Assembly (NCBI GenBank): GCA_944326825.1
Contig: CALVFL010000034.1
Span: 1-45,664, forward strand
Origin: an uncultured Erysipelotrichaceae bacterium
GTDB lineage: Bacteria; Bacillota_I; Bacilli_A; Erysipelotrichales; Erysipelotrichaceae
Direction: 5' to 3'
Length of the DNA: 45,664 bases
Under the pieces are notes generated by a model. The model saw only the letters and a list, made by a program, of their open reading frames with translations. It searched no databases and was not told the DNA's origin. Positions 1 through 7,890 of this stretch are shown piece by piece; positions within the stretch are counted from its first letter, which is position 1, and each line of letters opens with the position of its first letter. A program made the position numbers and the translations under genes.

Positions 1-49
1 AAAGACAAAATTACCAATCATGAATGCCATGATCAATCAGAAACAATAT

Positions 50-81
50 GAAAAAATAATGAGCTACAAATTGTAGCTCAT
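50..81 (-). terminator. Rho-independent terminator after the ABC half-transporter
   Basis: A perfect inverted repeat with 11-nt arms (59-69 and 71-81) is followed, on the minus strand, by a T-rich tract (plus strand aaaaaataat at 51-60). It lies about 105 nt past the stop codon of the minus-strand ABC gene and probably ends that transcript. On the plus strand the following sequence is only moderately T-rich. Bases 1-50 and 82-185 show no gene that I can support. Confidence 0.7.
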
Positions 82-185
82 TAATATTTTCTCACCATAT
101 TTTAATGCAAACCTCTAAAGACAGGTAGTATTATCGTCTATTATTTAATCATATCATTGTGATAGGGTTGTGAAATAATGAATAA

Positions 186-1952
186 TTATGTCAATTCGGT
201 CAGATCAAAGTTTAAACGTTCTTCTTTAGAAGAGAACTGCAGGTTATATAAATGGCTGTAAACACCGTTTTTAGCCATCAGGGCATCATGATTGCCTTCT
301 TCGGCGATCTCGCCGTTTTGAATGACTAAGATGTTGTCGGCATTTTTGATCGTCGTTAAACGATGAGCCACAACGATCGTCGTTCGGCCATGACACAAGC
401 GGTCTAAAGCTTTCTGGATGAGTATCTCGGTGGTATTGTCTAAAGCACTGGTGGCTTCATCCAGAATAAGGATCGGCGGATTTTTCAAAAAGACTCTGGC
501 GATCGACAGGCGCTGTTTTTGACCGCCGGAAAGCTTGACGCCTCTTTCGCCGATCTCGGTATCAAAGCCATCAGGAAGCGACATGACATAATCATAGATA
601 TTGGCACTCTTGGCTGCTTCGATGACTTCATCATAAGTGGCATCCAGCCGGCCATAGAGGATGTTCTCATAGATCGTGCCCCCGAATAAGAAAACATCCT
701 GCTGCACGATGCCGATATTTTCTCTAAGTGAAGCATAGGTCAGATCATTGATATTGACACCGTCAATCAAGATCTCGCCTTTTGATACATGGTAGAAATT
801 AGGCAAAAGATGACAGATCGTCGTCTTGCCGCCGCCGGATGAGCCGACCAAAGCCAAAGTCTTGCCCTTTTCAACTTTAAAGCTGATATCATTTAAGATC
901 ATCCGTTTTTGATCATAGCCAAAGGACACATGGCGAAACTCGATCTCGCCTTCAACCTTTTTAATATCGATGGCACCTGCCTTTTCTTCTTCGCTCTTTT
1001 CATCGATCACTTCTAAAAAGCGGATAAAGCCGGTTACGCCGTTTTGATATTGCTCGGTAAACTGGATGAGTGTGGTTAAAGGATTTACAAAAATATTTAC
1101 TGAAACGATAAAGGCTGAATAATCACCAAAAGTGATGTCGCCTCTATATAGAAAGATCCCGCCGGAGATAAGGACGATGACATTAAAGACATCGGTGATA
1201 AAACCGGTCGAAGCATAAAACTGGCCCATGGCTTTATAGGCTTTGGAGCGGGCTTTGACAAATTCTTTATCGCCCACTTCAAACTTTTCTTCTTCTTTTA
1301 AAGAATTGTTGAAAGCTTTAGTCACCCGAATACCCGACACACTGCTCTCTAAAGCGGCATTGATCTTGGCGATGCTTTTGCGGGACTCTAAGAAAGCGAT
1401 CCGCATCTTCTTTCTTAAAAACAGGGCTGCCATCAATAAAAACGGTACACAGATAAAAATGATCAAAGTCAAAGCAAGATCAATCGTCGAAAGATAAAGA
1501 AAAGAACCGATGATCATCATGCCGCTCATAAAAAGATTCTCCGGGCCATGATGGGCCAATTCCGATATTTCCGCCAGATCGTTTGTCATCCTTGACATGA
1601 TCTTGCCGGTTTCATGATCGTCAAAAAAGGAAAAAGGGAGTTGCTGGAGCTTTTTGAACATATCTTTGCGCATATCGCTTTGCATATAGACACCGACCAT
1701 GTGGCCATAATACTGAACGAAATACTTCAAAAGCATCCTTATGAAATACAAGACGAAAAGTCCGCCGCCAAAAAAGATGATCAGATTAAGTTTCTGATTG
1801 GGAATATAATCATTGAGCATATTTCTGGTGACGATAGGATATAAAAGACCGATCAGCGAAACAAAAAACGAAGCCAGCATATCCAAGCTGAATAATTTTA
1901 AATGCGGCTTATAGTAGGCAATAAATCTTCTTAACAAACCTTCTTTTTCCAT
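186..1952 (-). CDS. ABC transporter, fused permease and ATP-binding half-transporter
   Basis: This 588-aa protein has the usual exporter half-transporter layout. An N-terminal membrane domain with about six helices (residues about 20-310) precedes a nucleotide-binding domain (about 335-580). The ATPase shows a Walker A of the form GSSGGGKTT, the signature LSGGQKQR, Walker B ILILDEATSALD and a switch histidine in VAHRL. It probably acts as a homodimeric exporter, since no partner half-transporter lies beside it; the substrate (lipid, drug or peptide) cannot be read from sequence. No SD precedes the ATG. A TAAAAT box lies 7 nt upstream, so the message may be nearly leaderless. It lies downstream of typA, separated by a structured intergenic stretch and a strong terminator. 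Confidence 0.9.
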   Translation of the reverse strand: MEKEGLLRRFIAYYKPHLKLFSLDMLASFFVSLIGLLYPIVTRNMLNDYIPNQKLNLIIFFGGGLFVLYFIRMLLKYFVQYYGHMVGVYMQSDMRKDMFKKLQQLPFSFFDDHETGKIMSRMTNDLAEISELAHHGPENLFMSGMMIIGSFLYLSTIDLALTLIIFICVPFLLMAALFLRKKMRIAFLESRKSIAKINAALESSVSGIRVTKAFNNSLKEEEKFEVGDKEFVKARSKAYKAMGQFYASTGFITDVFNVIVLISGGIFLYRGDITFGDYSAFIVSVNIFVNPLTTLIQFTEQYQNGVTGFIRFLEVIDEKSEEEKAGAIDIKKVEGEIEFRHVSFGYDQKRMILNDISFKVEKGKTLALVGSSGGGKTTICHLLPNFYHVSKGEILIDGVNINDLTYASLRENIGIVQQDVFLFGGTIYENILYGRLDATYDEVIEAAKSANIYDYVMSLPDGFDTEIGERGVKLSGGQKQRLSIARVFLKNPPILILDEATSALDNTTEILIQKALDRLCHGRTTIVVAHRLTTIKNADNILVIQNGEIAEEGNHDALMAKNGVYSHLYNLQFSSKEERLNFDLTELT

Positions 1953-1959
1953 AAGCCAT

Positions 1960-1965
1960 ATTTTA
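1960..1965 (-). promoter_or_regulatory. Possible -10 box for the ABC half-transporter, 7 nt before ATG
   Basis: TAAAAT read on the minus strand lies 7 nt before the ATG at 1952, with no SD between. The -35 region would fall inside the terminator stem at 1983-2005 and is a poor match, so this is a weak assignment. Confidence 0.35.
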
Positions 1966-1970
1966 ACGCA

Positions 1971-2005
1971 TTTTAATAAAAAAATCTAAGGCCTGGCCTT
2001 AGATT
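1971..2005 (-). terminator. Strong Rho-independent terminator downstream of typA
   Basis: Eleven-base-pair perfect arms (1983-1993 and 1995-2005) are followed on the minus strand by seven T residues and more A/T. This would end transcription coming from typA and the structured stretch between, insulating the ABC gene. Confidence 0.85.
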
Positions 2006-2140
2006 GAAAGGGAATCGTCTTTTTTAACCTCCTTTGCAGATCTGGAAGTACTTAATTATTAGTGAGGGGCAAAGAGATCAGATCTGAACATTATTGATTC
2101 GCCTTCACTATATTATTGACAAGCACTTCTCGTTTTCCTC
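2006..2140 (-). ncRNA. Candidate structured RNA between typA and the ABC gene
   Basis: Read on the minus strand, this interval has nested complementary segments. GAAGTGCTT pairs with AAGTACTTC (9 bp with one G-U). Inside it, AGTGA plus GGC pairs with GCC plus TCACT. An inner CAGATCTGATCT segment can form a small hairpin. A competing pairing is CTCTTTGC with GCAAAGGAG, and CAGATCTG occurs twice. The stretch ends in the strong terminator at 1971-2005. It could be a small RNA, a 3' UTR element of typA or an unrecognised riboregulator. I recognise no known family: no SRP Alu/S-domain, tmRNA or T-box motif is visible, and 6S RNA could not be excluded. Confidence 0.35.
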
Positions 2141-2148
2141 AAAAAAAG

Positions 2149-3978
2149 TTAAATTTCTTCACTTTTATTTACTTCTCTTAGATGACGGCGGCGATCTAAG
2201 TTTGTCAGATACTTCTTGCGCAAACGGATCGCATCCGGTGTTATCTCTACCAATTCATCTTCATTGATGAATTCCAAAGCCTCTTCCAAAGACATGATCT
2301 TAGGCGGAACGAGTTTCATCGCTTCATCGTTGCCGCTTGATCTTACGGCCGACATCTTTTTATTTTTGATCGGATTTACTTCCATATCCATATTCTTGGA
2401 AGCCATGCCGATGATCATGCCCTCATAGACTTCTGTCTGCGGAGAGATAAAGAGCTGGCCTCTTTCCTGGATATTCCAAAGAGCGTAAGTCATCGCTTTG
2501 CCGCTGTCACAAGAGATCAGAACACCATTTTGTCTTTTAGGGATCTCGCCACGGAATTCTTCATAATCAATGAATTTTCTGACCATTACACCTTCGCCTT
2601 TAGTATCGTTGATAAATTCGCTGCGATAACCTAAAAGACCTCTTGTAGGAACATGATAAATGATCCTGGTATAAGATCCCTCATCTTCGATGTTGATCAT
2701 CTGTCCTTTACGCAGATTTAATTTATTGATGACAGTACCGCTATATTCATTAGGCACTGAAGCGATCACTTCTTCGATCGGTTCTGAAAGACGGCCGTTT
2801 ATCGTCTTTAGGATGACCTCCGGCTTGCTGACAGCCAACTCATAACCTTCTCTTCGCATATTTTCAAGCAGGATCGAAAGATGAAGTTCGCCACGGCCGG
2901 ATACTTTAAAAGTATCAGTAGTATCGGTAGCTTCTACTTTAAGACCGACATTTACTTCCAATTCTTTTTCTAAACGTTCTTTGATGTTGCGGGAAGTTAC
3001 ATATTTGCCGCTTTGACCGGCGAATGGCGAAGAGTTGACCATGAAGTTCATGGAGAGCGTCGGCTCTTCGATCTTGATCGACGGCATTGCTTCAAAGACA
3101 TCCTTATCACAAATAGTATCGCCGATCTCAATATCGCTGATACCGCTGATCAGTACGATGTCACCAGCCTGAGCCTCTTTGATGGCTGTTCTTTTTAAAC
3201 CTTGATAATTATAAAGATTAGCAATCTTGGCATTTTCTTTTTTGCCGTCGTTATTAGAAACAGAGATCATCTCATTATTCTTGATGATACCGCTGTAAAC
3301 TCTCCCAATACCGATACGGCCGATATAGTCATCATAAGCCAATGCTGATACCTGCATCTTTAAAGGTTCATCCAAAAGATCAGGATAATAATCCGTATGT
3401 TTGATGATCGTTTCAAAAAGCGGCACGATATCTTCGTTGGTATCATTCACATCATAGCGGACTACGCCTTCCTTGGCCACACCATACAAGATCGGAAAGT
3501 CTAATTGTTCATCATTGGCATCAAGATCAAGGAACAGATCGTAGACCTCATCGATGACTTCATTGACTCGGGCATCCTTTTTATCGATCTTGTTGATAAG
3601 AAGGATCGGTCTAAGATCAGCCTCTAAAGATTTCTTTAAGACAAAACGGGTCTGCGGCATCGGTCCTTCTGAAGAATCAACCAGTAGGATGACCGTATCG
3701 ACTGTCTTGATGATCCTTTCTACTTCACTTGAAAAATCGGCATGACCTGGTGTATCGACGATATTGATCTTATAGTCTTTATAGTTTACCGAACAGTTTT
3801 TCGAATAGATCGTAATGCCTCTTTCTCTTTCGAGATCATTAGAATCCATAACACATTCCACCATCTCTTCATGTTCGCCAAAGACGTGTGATTGAGCCAA
3901 AAAGGCATCGACTAAAGTACTCTTGCCGGCATCGACATGGGCAATGACGGCGACATTGATAATCTTCCTGAATTCCAT
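2149..3978 (-). CDS. typA: Translational GTPase TypA/BipA
   Basis: This 609-aa protein matches TypA (BipA), a ribosome-associated GTPase involved in ribosome assembly and stress or cold adaptation. The N-terminal GTP-binding domain shows the P-loop AHVDAGKST (residues about 13-21), the G3 box DTPGH and the G4 box NKID. The C-terminal TypA signature is clear: GVLISCDSGKAMTYAL, TEVYEGMIIG and the MSAVRSSGNDEA stretch. The P-loop differs from the usual TypA AHVDHGKTT: Ala replaces His and Ser replaces Thr, as in some EF-G-like GTPases. No SD is present, and a TATAAT box lies 8 nt before the ATG, so the mRNA is probably near-leaderless. It is divergent from tRNA-Leu with a 56-bp spacer. Confidence 0.95.
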   Translation of the reverse strand: MEFRKIINVAVIAHVDAGKSTLVDAFLAQSHVFGEHEEMVECVMDSNDLERERGITIYSKNCSVNYKDYKINIVDTPGHADFSSEVERIIKTVDTVILLVDSSEGPMPQTRFVLKKSLEADLRPILLINKIDKKDARVNEVIDEVYDLFLDLDANDEQLDFPILYGVAKEGVVRYDVNDTNEDIVPLFETIIKHTDYYPDLLDEPLKMQVSALAYDDYIGRIGIGRVYSGIIKNNEMISVSNNDGKKENAKIANLYNYQGLKRTAIKEAQAGDIVLISGISDIEIGDTICDKDVFEAMPSIKIEEPTLSMNFMVNSSPFAGQSGKYVTSRNIKERLEKELEVNVGLKVEATDTTDTFKVSGRGELHLSILLENMRREGYELAVSKPEVILKTINGRLSEPIEEVIASVPNEYSGTVINKLNLRKGQMINIEDEGSYTRIIYHVPTRGLLGYRSEFINDTKGEGVMVRKFIDYEEFRGEIPKRQNGVLISCDSGKAMTYALWNIQERGQLFISPQTEVYEGMIIGMASKNMDMEVNPIKNKKMSAVRSSGNDEAMKLVPPKIMSLEEALEFINEDELVEITPDAIRLRKKYLTNLDRRRHLREVNKSEEI

Positions 3979-3986
3979 ACTTTGCT

Positions 3987-4015
3987 ATTATAATCACATT
4001 GACATTTTGTTGCAA
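3987..4015 (-). promoter_or_regulatory. typA promoter (near-leaderless)
   Basis: On the minus strand, TTGCAA (4015-4010), a 17-nt spacer and TATAAT (3992-3987) form a good sigma-A-type promoter. The expected start is about 2 nt before the ATG at 3978, leaving no room for an SD. It overlaps the divergent tRNA-Leu promoter. Confidence 0.75.
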
Positions 4016-4026
4016 GAATTTATAAT
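3999..4026 (+). promoter_or_regulatory. tRNA-Leu promoter
   Basis: Perfect consensus TTGACA (3999-4004), 16-nt spacer and TATAAT (4021-4026). The predicted start is 1-2 nt before the mature tRNA 5' end at 4035. The hexamers interleave with those of the divergent typA promoter. Confidence 0.85.
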
Positions 4027-4034
4027 AAAAATAT

Positions 4035-4117
4035 GCACCAGTGGCGGAATTGGTAGACGCGCACGCTTGAGGGGCGTGTGAGCAATCGTGCAAGTTCAAA
4101 TCTTGTCTGGTGCACCA
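4035..4117 (+). tRNA. tRNA-Leu (anticodon GAG)
   Basis: A complete 83-nt class II tRNA. The acceptor arms GCACCAG (4035-4041) and CTGGTGC (4107-4113) pair perfectly, followed by discriminator A and an encoded CCA. The anticodon stem encloses the loop TTGAGGG, giving anticodon GAG, which reads CUC/CUU leucine codons. A variable arm (GTGAGCAATCGTGC region) and a T-loop GTTCAAATC are visible. A terminator follows at 4160-4186, so this is a monocistronic tRNA unit. Confidence 0.96.
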
Positions 4118-4159
4118 ATATAGAAAATCCACTTACATACAAATAAGTGAAATACATGT

Positions 4160-4186
4160 AAAAAGCCCGTATTTAAGGGCTTTTTT
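4160..4186 (+). terminator. Terminator after tRNA-Leu
   Basis: Arms AAAAAGCCC (4160-4168) and GGGCTTTTTT (4177-4186) with an 8-nt loop form a classic intrinsic terminator about 43 nt after the tRNA. Between it and ldh (4187-4370) the sequence is AT-rich with no supported gene. Confidence 0.9.
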
Positions 4187-4333
4187 CAATATTAAACATC
4201 TTTGATAAAAACCAGGACAGCATGTTCAAAATATAAATATACGCAAACTTTAGCATATATTTAATTGTTTTTTCTGCATAATAATGGTCCAAACAAATAT
4301 TTTCGGTCAAAATAGTAGTTTATTCTCGCTTAT

Positions 4334-4369
4334 ATTGTTATATTGTAGATGTTAGTGGAGGATAACAAT
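4334..4369 (+). promoter_or_regulatory. Inverted repeat and SD in the ldh 5' region
   Basis: ATTGTTAT (4334-4341) and ATAACAAT (4362-4369) are perfect 8-nt inverted arms flanking the SD GGAGG (4357-4361), just before the ATG at 4371. The TATATT boxes at 4331 and 4339 are candidate -10 elements. The repeat could be an operator or a hairpin that hides the SD. The half-site resembles redox-repressor (Rex-like) TTGTTA half-sites, but the spacing is not that of Rex. Confidence 0.4.
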
Positions 4370-4370
4370 T

Positions 4371-5333
4371 ATGAACAACAAAAGAAAGATCGGGCTGATA
4401 GGTACAGGATTTGTTGGGATGAGTTTTGCCTATACGCTATTATCGCAAACAGATATTGACGAACTTGTCTTAATCGATGTCAATAAAGAAAAGGCCGAAG
4501 GCGAAGCGATGGACTTGGCTCACGGCTTGCCATATGCTCAAAGCAAGATGAAAATCTATGAAGGAAGTTATAAAGATTTAAGGGATGCAACCATTGCCGT
4601 CGTTACAGCGGGGGCAGCTCAAAAAGAAGGACAGACCAGACTTGAGTTAACTGCTATCAATACCAGAATAACAAAAAATATCGCTGAAGAAGTTAAAAAA
4701 AGCGGTTTTAACGGGATAGCTATTATTGCCTCAAATCCTGTCGATCTGATGACTTATGTCTTTAAAGAGGCTTCGGGTCTGCCTTGCATGAAAGTAATCG
4801 GATCTGGCACCCTGTTGGATACAGCGCGACTCAGATACATGCTGTCGAATTATTTCGAAGTCAACGCAGCCAATATCCATGCTTATGTCATGGGTGAACA
4901 TGGCGATCTATCTTTCGTGCCATGGATCCATACCTATGTTAGTTCAAAATCCCTTCTAGAATTGCTGGATGAAAAAGACCGCGATCTTAAAGATCTGTTG
5001 GATATCTATGAAAATGTCCGTGATGCTGCTTATAAGATAATTGCTAAAAAAGGCGCTACATATTATGGTATCGGTTTATCGCTCAACCGTTTGGTATCAG
5101 CCATCCTGCATAACGAAAACTCGATCATGACTGTTTCTGCTTATCAGAATGGCGAATATAGCAAACAAGGTCTATATATTGGCGTTCCATCGGTCATTAA
5201 TAAAGAAGGGGTAAGAGAAATTGTGAAACTGCATCTAAATGAAGTAGATCAATCCAAGTTTGATCGATCCTGCGACAACTTACTTGCTATCATTAATGAT
5301 ACGATCGATCCAATCTTAAAAGAAAACGGCTAG
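4371..5333 (+). CDS. ldh: L-lactate dehydrogenase
   Basis: This 320-aa enzyme reduces pyruvate to L-lactate with NADH, regenerating NAD+ in fermentation. It is of normal family length. The N-terminal Rossmann motif GLIGTGFVG (residues 8-16) is followed by the substrate loop QKEGQTRLEL, the SGTLLDTARLR segment with the carboxylate-binding arginine, and the catalytic His177 in GEHGD. The usual GETR of the mobile loop is GQTR here, a minor change. The start has a good SD, GGAGG, 9 nt upstream. It converges on the phosphodiesterase gene, and the two coding regions overlap by 4 bp within a shared terminator. Malate dehydrogenase is the alternative within the superfamily, but the loop motif with Gln favours lactate. 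Confidence 0.93.
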   Translation: MNNKRKIGLIGTGFVGMSFAYTLLSQTDIDELVLIDVNKEKAEGEAMDLAHGLPYAQSKMKIYEGSYKDLRDATIAVVTAGAAQKEGQTRLELTAINTRITKNIAEEVKKSGFNGIAIIASNPVDLMTYVFKEASGLPCMKVIGSGTLLDTARLRYMLSNYFEVNAANIHAYVMGEHGDLSFVPWIHTYVSSKSLLELLDEKDRDLKDLLDIYENVRDAAYKIIAKKGATYYGIGLSLNRLVSAILHNENSIMTVSAYQNGEYSKQGLYIGVPSVINKEGVREIVKLHLNEVDQSKFDRSCDNLLAIINDTIDPILKENG

Positions 5334-5350
5334 GCCGTTTTCTTATTTTC
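5318..5350. terminator. Bidirectional terminator shared by ldh and the phosphodiesterase gene
   Basis: Eleven-nt perfect arms AAGAAAACGGC (5320-5330) and GCCGTTTTCTT (5334-5344) enclose a 3-nt loop, TAG. That loop is the ldh stop codon, and the opposing gene's stop codon is 5332-5330 on the minus strand. Both flanks are T-rich in their own direction, so one hairpin ends both genes. Confidence 0.85.
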
Positions 5351-6445
5351 ATCCATATAAGTTATTACCGGTATCAGCAGCTCATCGATATGACAGCCGG
5401 CATGGGCACCCTTAAATTTGAAATCAGCAGGTTCCGCATTATAGACAAAATGTTTATTATGTTTGCCTATCGCCATAAAATCACCGATAAAGTCATCTAA
5501 ACGAGGATGATTTTCATGATCTCCCAAAAGATGAGAAGCAAGTACTTCTTCTTTGCTTAAAAGGATGAAGTCATCTTCATAAAGTTCTTTAAACGTTTTA
5601 GCGAACGCTTCTTTTTGACCTTCTTTGACATAAAAGACCGTCGAACGTGGTTCAACACAAGTCGGTCTTAGCAGATAGTCGTTTAAAGGTGTTTCATAGA
5701 CATTGATCTCTTCTTTGATATCCACAAGACCATGATCGGCAACGATTACGACAAGCGTGCCTTTATTAAGATCCTTTAAGCCTTCTGCAAAAGCTTTTTG
5801 GACCCTTTTTAAATAATCGTCACTGAGCTTGTTGTCTACGCCTTCTTTATGCATCAGACTGTCATACTCATCCCAATAGGCATAGATATAACTGTCATCG
5901 CCATAAGAAGCAGCTTTGATCTTGGCTACGAAATCTTCGATGTCTTTGGCTCCGTCTGGACGGAAAGCCGGATAGATCTCATCGGCTTTAAGACCCTTGG
6001 CGATCAGATCATCTTTAGTGGTGCTGACAGGTATCTTTTTATAGACATAATCAGCCCCATAGTCCTTTTTAGAATAATAGCCTTTTCCTAAAAACGGAAC
6101 GATAAAGTCATCGACTTCCTTAAAATACTGGCTCCAGCCGATCCAGCCGTTTTCATTGGGCGAGCGGCCGTTTTGAATAGCCGTCGTGGCAGCTGTTGTC
6201 GTCGTGGGAAAGACGGTGCTTGTCGAAAACAAGAGGTGCTTTTTAAAGAAACCGTCTTGAGGCAATTTGCGCTCGATCAGTTTAGCTCCCATGCCATCAA
6301 CCAGGGCAATGATGATCTGTCTTGGCTTTTTGGTCTTTAAATATTCATCAAAATAGGGATTTGCTGCATAAGAACTCTCTAAACCAAAGTAATTGCGAAT
6401 ACTGGCTACGACATTTAAGATACAGTCGTCATAATTGACAAACAT
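5330..6445 (-). CDS. Alkaline phosphatase-superfamily phosphodiesterase
   Basis: This 371-aa protein resembles the type I phosphodiesterase/nucleotide pyrophosphatase branch of the alkaline phosphatase superfamily. Metal and nucleophile motifs are present: Asp50 in LVDGMG, the nucleophile region FPTTTT (about residues 79-84), then YWDEYDSLMH, VADHG and GAHAG near the C-terminus, supplying the second-shell Asp/His ligands. No signal peptide is seen, so it is probably cytoplasmic, hydrolysing a phosphodiester or nucleotide substrate that I cannot name. It starts 1 nt after the M18 aminopeptidase stop, and its SD-like AAAGGA lies inside the last codons of that gene, so the pair is co-transcribed. 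The stop codon lies in the loop of the shared terminator with ldh. Confidence 0.82.
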   Translation of the reverse strand: MFVNYDDCILNVVASIRNYFGLESSYAANPYFDEYLKTKKPRQIIIALVDGMGAKLIERKLPQDGFFKKHLLFSTSTVFPTTTTAATTAIQNGRSPNENGWIGWSQYFKEVDDFIVPFLGKGYYSKKDYGADYVYKKIPVSTTKDDLIAKGLKADEIYPAFRPDGAKDIEDFVAKIKAASYGDDSYIYAYWDEYDSLMHKEGVDNKLSDDYLKRVQKAFAEGLKDLNKGTLVVIVADHGLVDIKEEINVYETPLNDYLLRPTCVEPRSTVFYVKEGQKEAFAKTFKELYEDDFILLSKEEVLASHLLGDHENHPRLDDFIGDFMAIGKHNKHFVYNAEPADFKFKGAHAGCHIDELLIPVITYMDENKKTA

Positions 6446-6446
6446 A

Positions 6447-7817
6447 CTAATCCATATCCTTTAAGAAGGCTTTATAACCACGGTAGGCTTCGTAAATATC
6501 AACTTTAGAAGCCACTTCATAGCAGGCGTGCATATTCTGTACGGCAATGCCGGCATCGATAACATCCATGTTCATGTTGGCAAGGATATAAGCGATAGTG
6601 CCGCCGCCGCCCTGTTCGACTTTGCCTAATTCGCAAGTCTGATAAGCGACATCATTATCATCCATCACTCTTCTGACCTTGGCGATATATTCAGCATTGG
6701 CATCGTTGCAGCCGCTCTTGCCTCTTGAGCCGGTATATTTCATGAATACCAGGCCTTTGCCAAAGAAAGCTGTATTCTTCATTTCGTTGACACCTGGATA
6801 ATTCGGATCATAAGCGGCGCCGACATCGCTTGAAAGCATTCTGCTGCTGCTTAAAAGTCTTCTGAGTTCAAGTTCGCTGTATTTTCCAGCTTTGGCAAGG
6901 ATCTCGGCGATCGTATTTTCAAAGAATCTTGACTGCATACCGGTATTGCCTTGCGAGCCGACTTCTTCTTTATCGACTAAGATGCAGCAGGCCGTTCTTT
7001 CAGGTGTATCGATATCTAGGATCGCTTTTAAAGAAGTATAGCCGCAGATACGGTCATCATGACCATAACCCATGACCATCGAACGGTCAAGACCTAAATC
7101 TCGGGCAGCACCAGCCGGAACGATGCTTAGTTCAGCGCTGACAAAATCATCTTCTTCGATGTCATATTTCTCTTTGAGCAGTTTTAAAACATTCTTTTTG
7201 ACCGGTTCTTTTTCATCTTCATCATCAAATGACGGGATCGATGCGATCAAGGCGTTCATATCTTCGCCTTCAATAACTTCGCCGGCCGTCTTTTTCATCT
7301 GATCTTTAGCCAGATGGATCAAAAGATCACTGATGCCGATGACTGGATCGCTTGGATCATCGCCGATCTTCACATCGACTTTAGTGCCGTCTTTTTTGCA
7401 TACGACACCATGCAAAGCCATCGGATGAGCGACCCACTGATATTTCTTGACACCGCCGTAATAATGCGTATCCAATAAAACCAAACCATTATCTTCATAT
7501 AAAGGGTGCTGTTTAATATCTACCCGTGGCGAATCGATATGGGCGCCTAAGATATTGATGCCCTTGACGATATCTTCATTTCCGATGACATATAAGCATA
7601 CTCCTTTATCACGGTTTACAAAATAGACCTTATCACCGCTTTTTAAAGTATCGTATTCATCAATACTTTTAAAGCCGGCAGCCTTAGCTAAAGCGACAGC
7701 TTCTAAAGTTGCCTCTCTTTCGGTTTTGGAAGCAGTAAGATAAGTCTTGTAACCTTCGGAAAAGTCCATGACTTCTTTTAAAGCTTCACCCTGATATTTT
7801 TTCCATGCGTTTTCCAT
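6447..7817 (-). CDS. M18 family aminopeptidase
   Basis: This 456-aa metallopeptidase matches family M18 (aspartyl aminopeptidase type, clan MH), which removes N-terminal residues from peptides in the cytoplasm. The first metal ligands lie in GAHIDSPR (His93, Asp95). The central GHDDR motif, the catalytic/ligand glutamates in VDKEEVGSQG and the C-terminal NMHACYEV histidine complete the dinuclear zinc site. The length is typical of the bacterial M18 subgroup. A strong SD (AAGGAGG) precedes the ATG. It is first in an operon with the phosphodiesterase gene and divergent from acyP. Confidence 0.92.
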   Translation of the reverse strand: MENAWKKYQGEALKEVMDFSEGYKTYLTASKTEREATLEAVALAKAAGFKSIDEYDTLKSGDKVYFVNRDKGVCLYVIGNEDIVKGINILGAHIDSPRVDIKQHPLYEDNGLVLLDTHYYGGVKKYQWVAHPMALHGVVCKKDGTKVDVKIGDDPSDPVIGISDLLIHLAKDQMKKTAGEVIEGEDMNALIASIPSFDDEDEKEPVKKNVLKLLKEKYDIEEDDFVSAELSIVPAGAARDLGLDRSMVMGYGHDDRICGYTSLKAILDIDTPERTACCILVDKEEVGSQGNTGMQSRFFENTIAEILAKAGKYSELELRRLLSSSRMLSSDVGAAYDPNYPGVNEMKNTAFFGKGLVFMKYTGSRGKSGCNDANAEYIAKVRRVMDDNDVAYQTCELGKVEQGGGGTIAYILANMNMDVIDAGIAVQNMHACYEVASKVDIYEAYRGYKAFLKDMD

Positions 7818-7841
7818 ATTTATATATCCTCCTTAGAAGAT

Positions 7842-7847
7842 ATTATA
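7842..7847 (-). promoter_or_regulatory. -10 box for the M18 aminopeptidase operon
   Basis: TATAAT on the minus strand lies 24 nt upstream of the ATG at 7817, leaving a short leader with the SD AGGAGG. A -35 match is poor. This is a conventional leader beside a probably leaderless divergent gene (acyP). Confidence 0.55.
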
Positions 7848-7878
7848 CACTTTCCGCTTAAACTTGTAGAGATTATAG

Positions 7879-7884
7879 TACAAT
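7879..7884 (+). promoter_or_regulatory. -10 box of acyP, 6 nt before ATG (leaderless)
   Basis: TACAAT is followed by exactly 6 nt and then the ATG at 7891, with no SD. Transcription would begin at or next to the start codon. Confidence 0.5.
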
Positions 7885-7890
7885 AAAAAT

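Noticed and set aside
3869..4132. An 87-aa open frame on the minus strand across the typA start and tRNA-Leu
   Set aside because: It runs antisense through a perfect tRNA gene and two strong promoters; such frames over tRNA-Leu are a common annotation artefact.
4357..4370. GGATAACAATT before ldh looks like half of the lac operator
   Set aside because: It is part of a local inverted repeat with an ordinary SD; nothing else suggests vector sequence or a LacI-type site.
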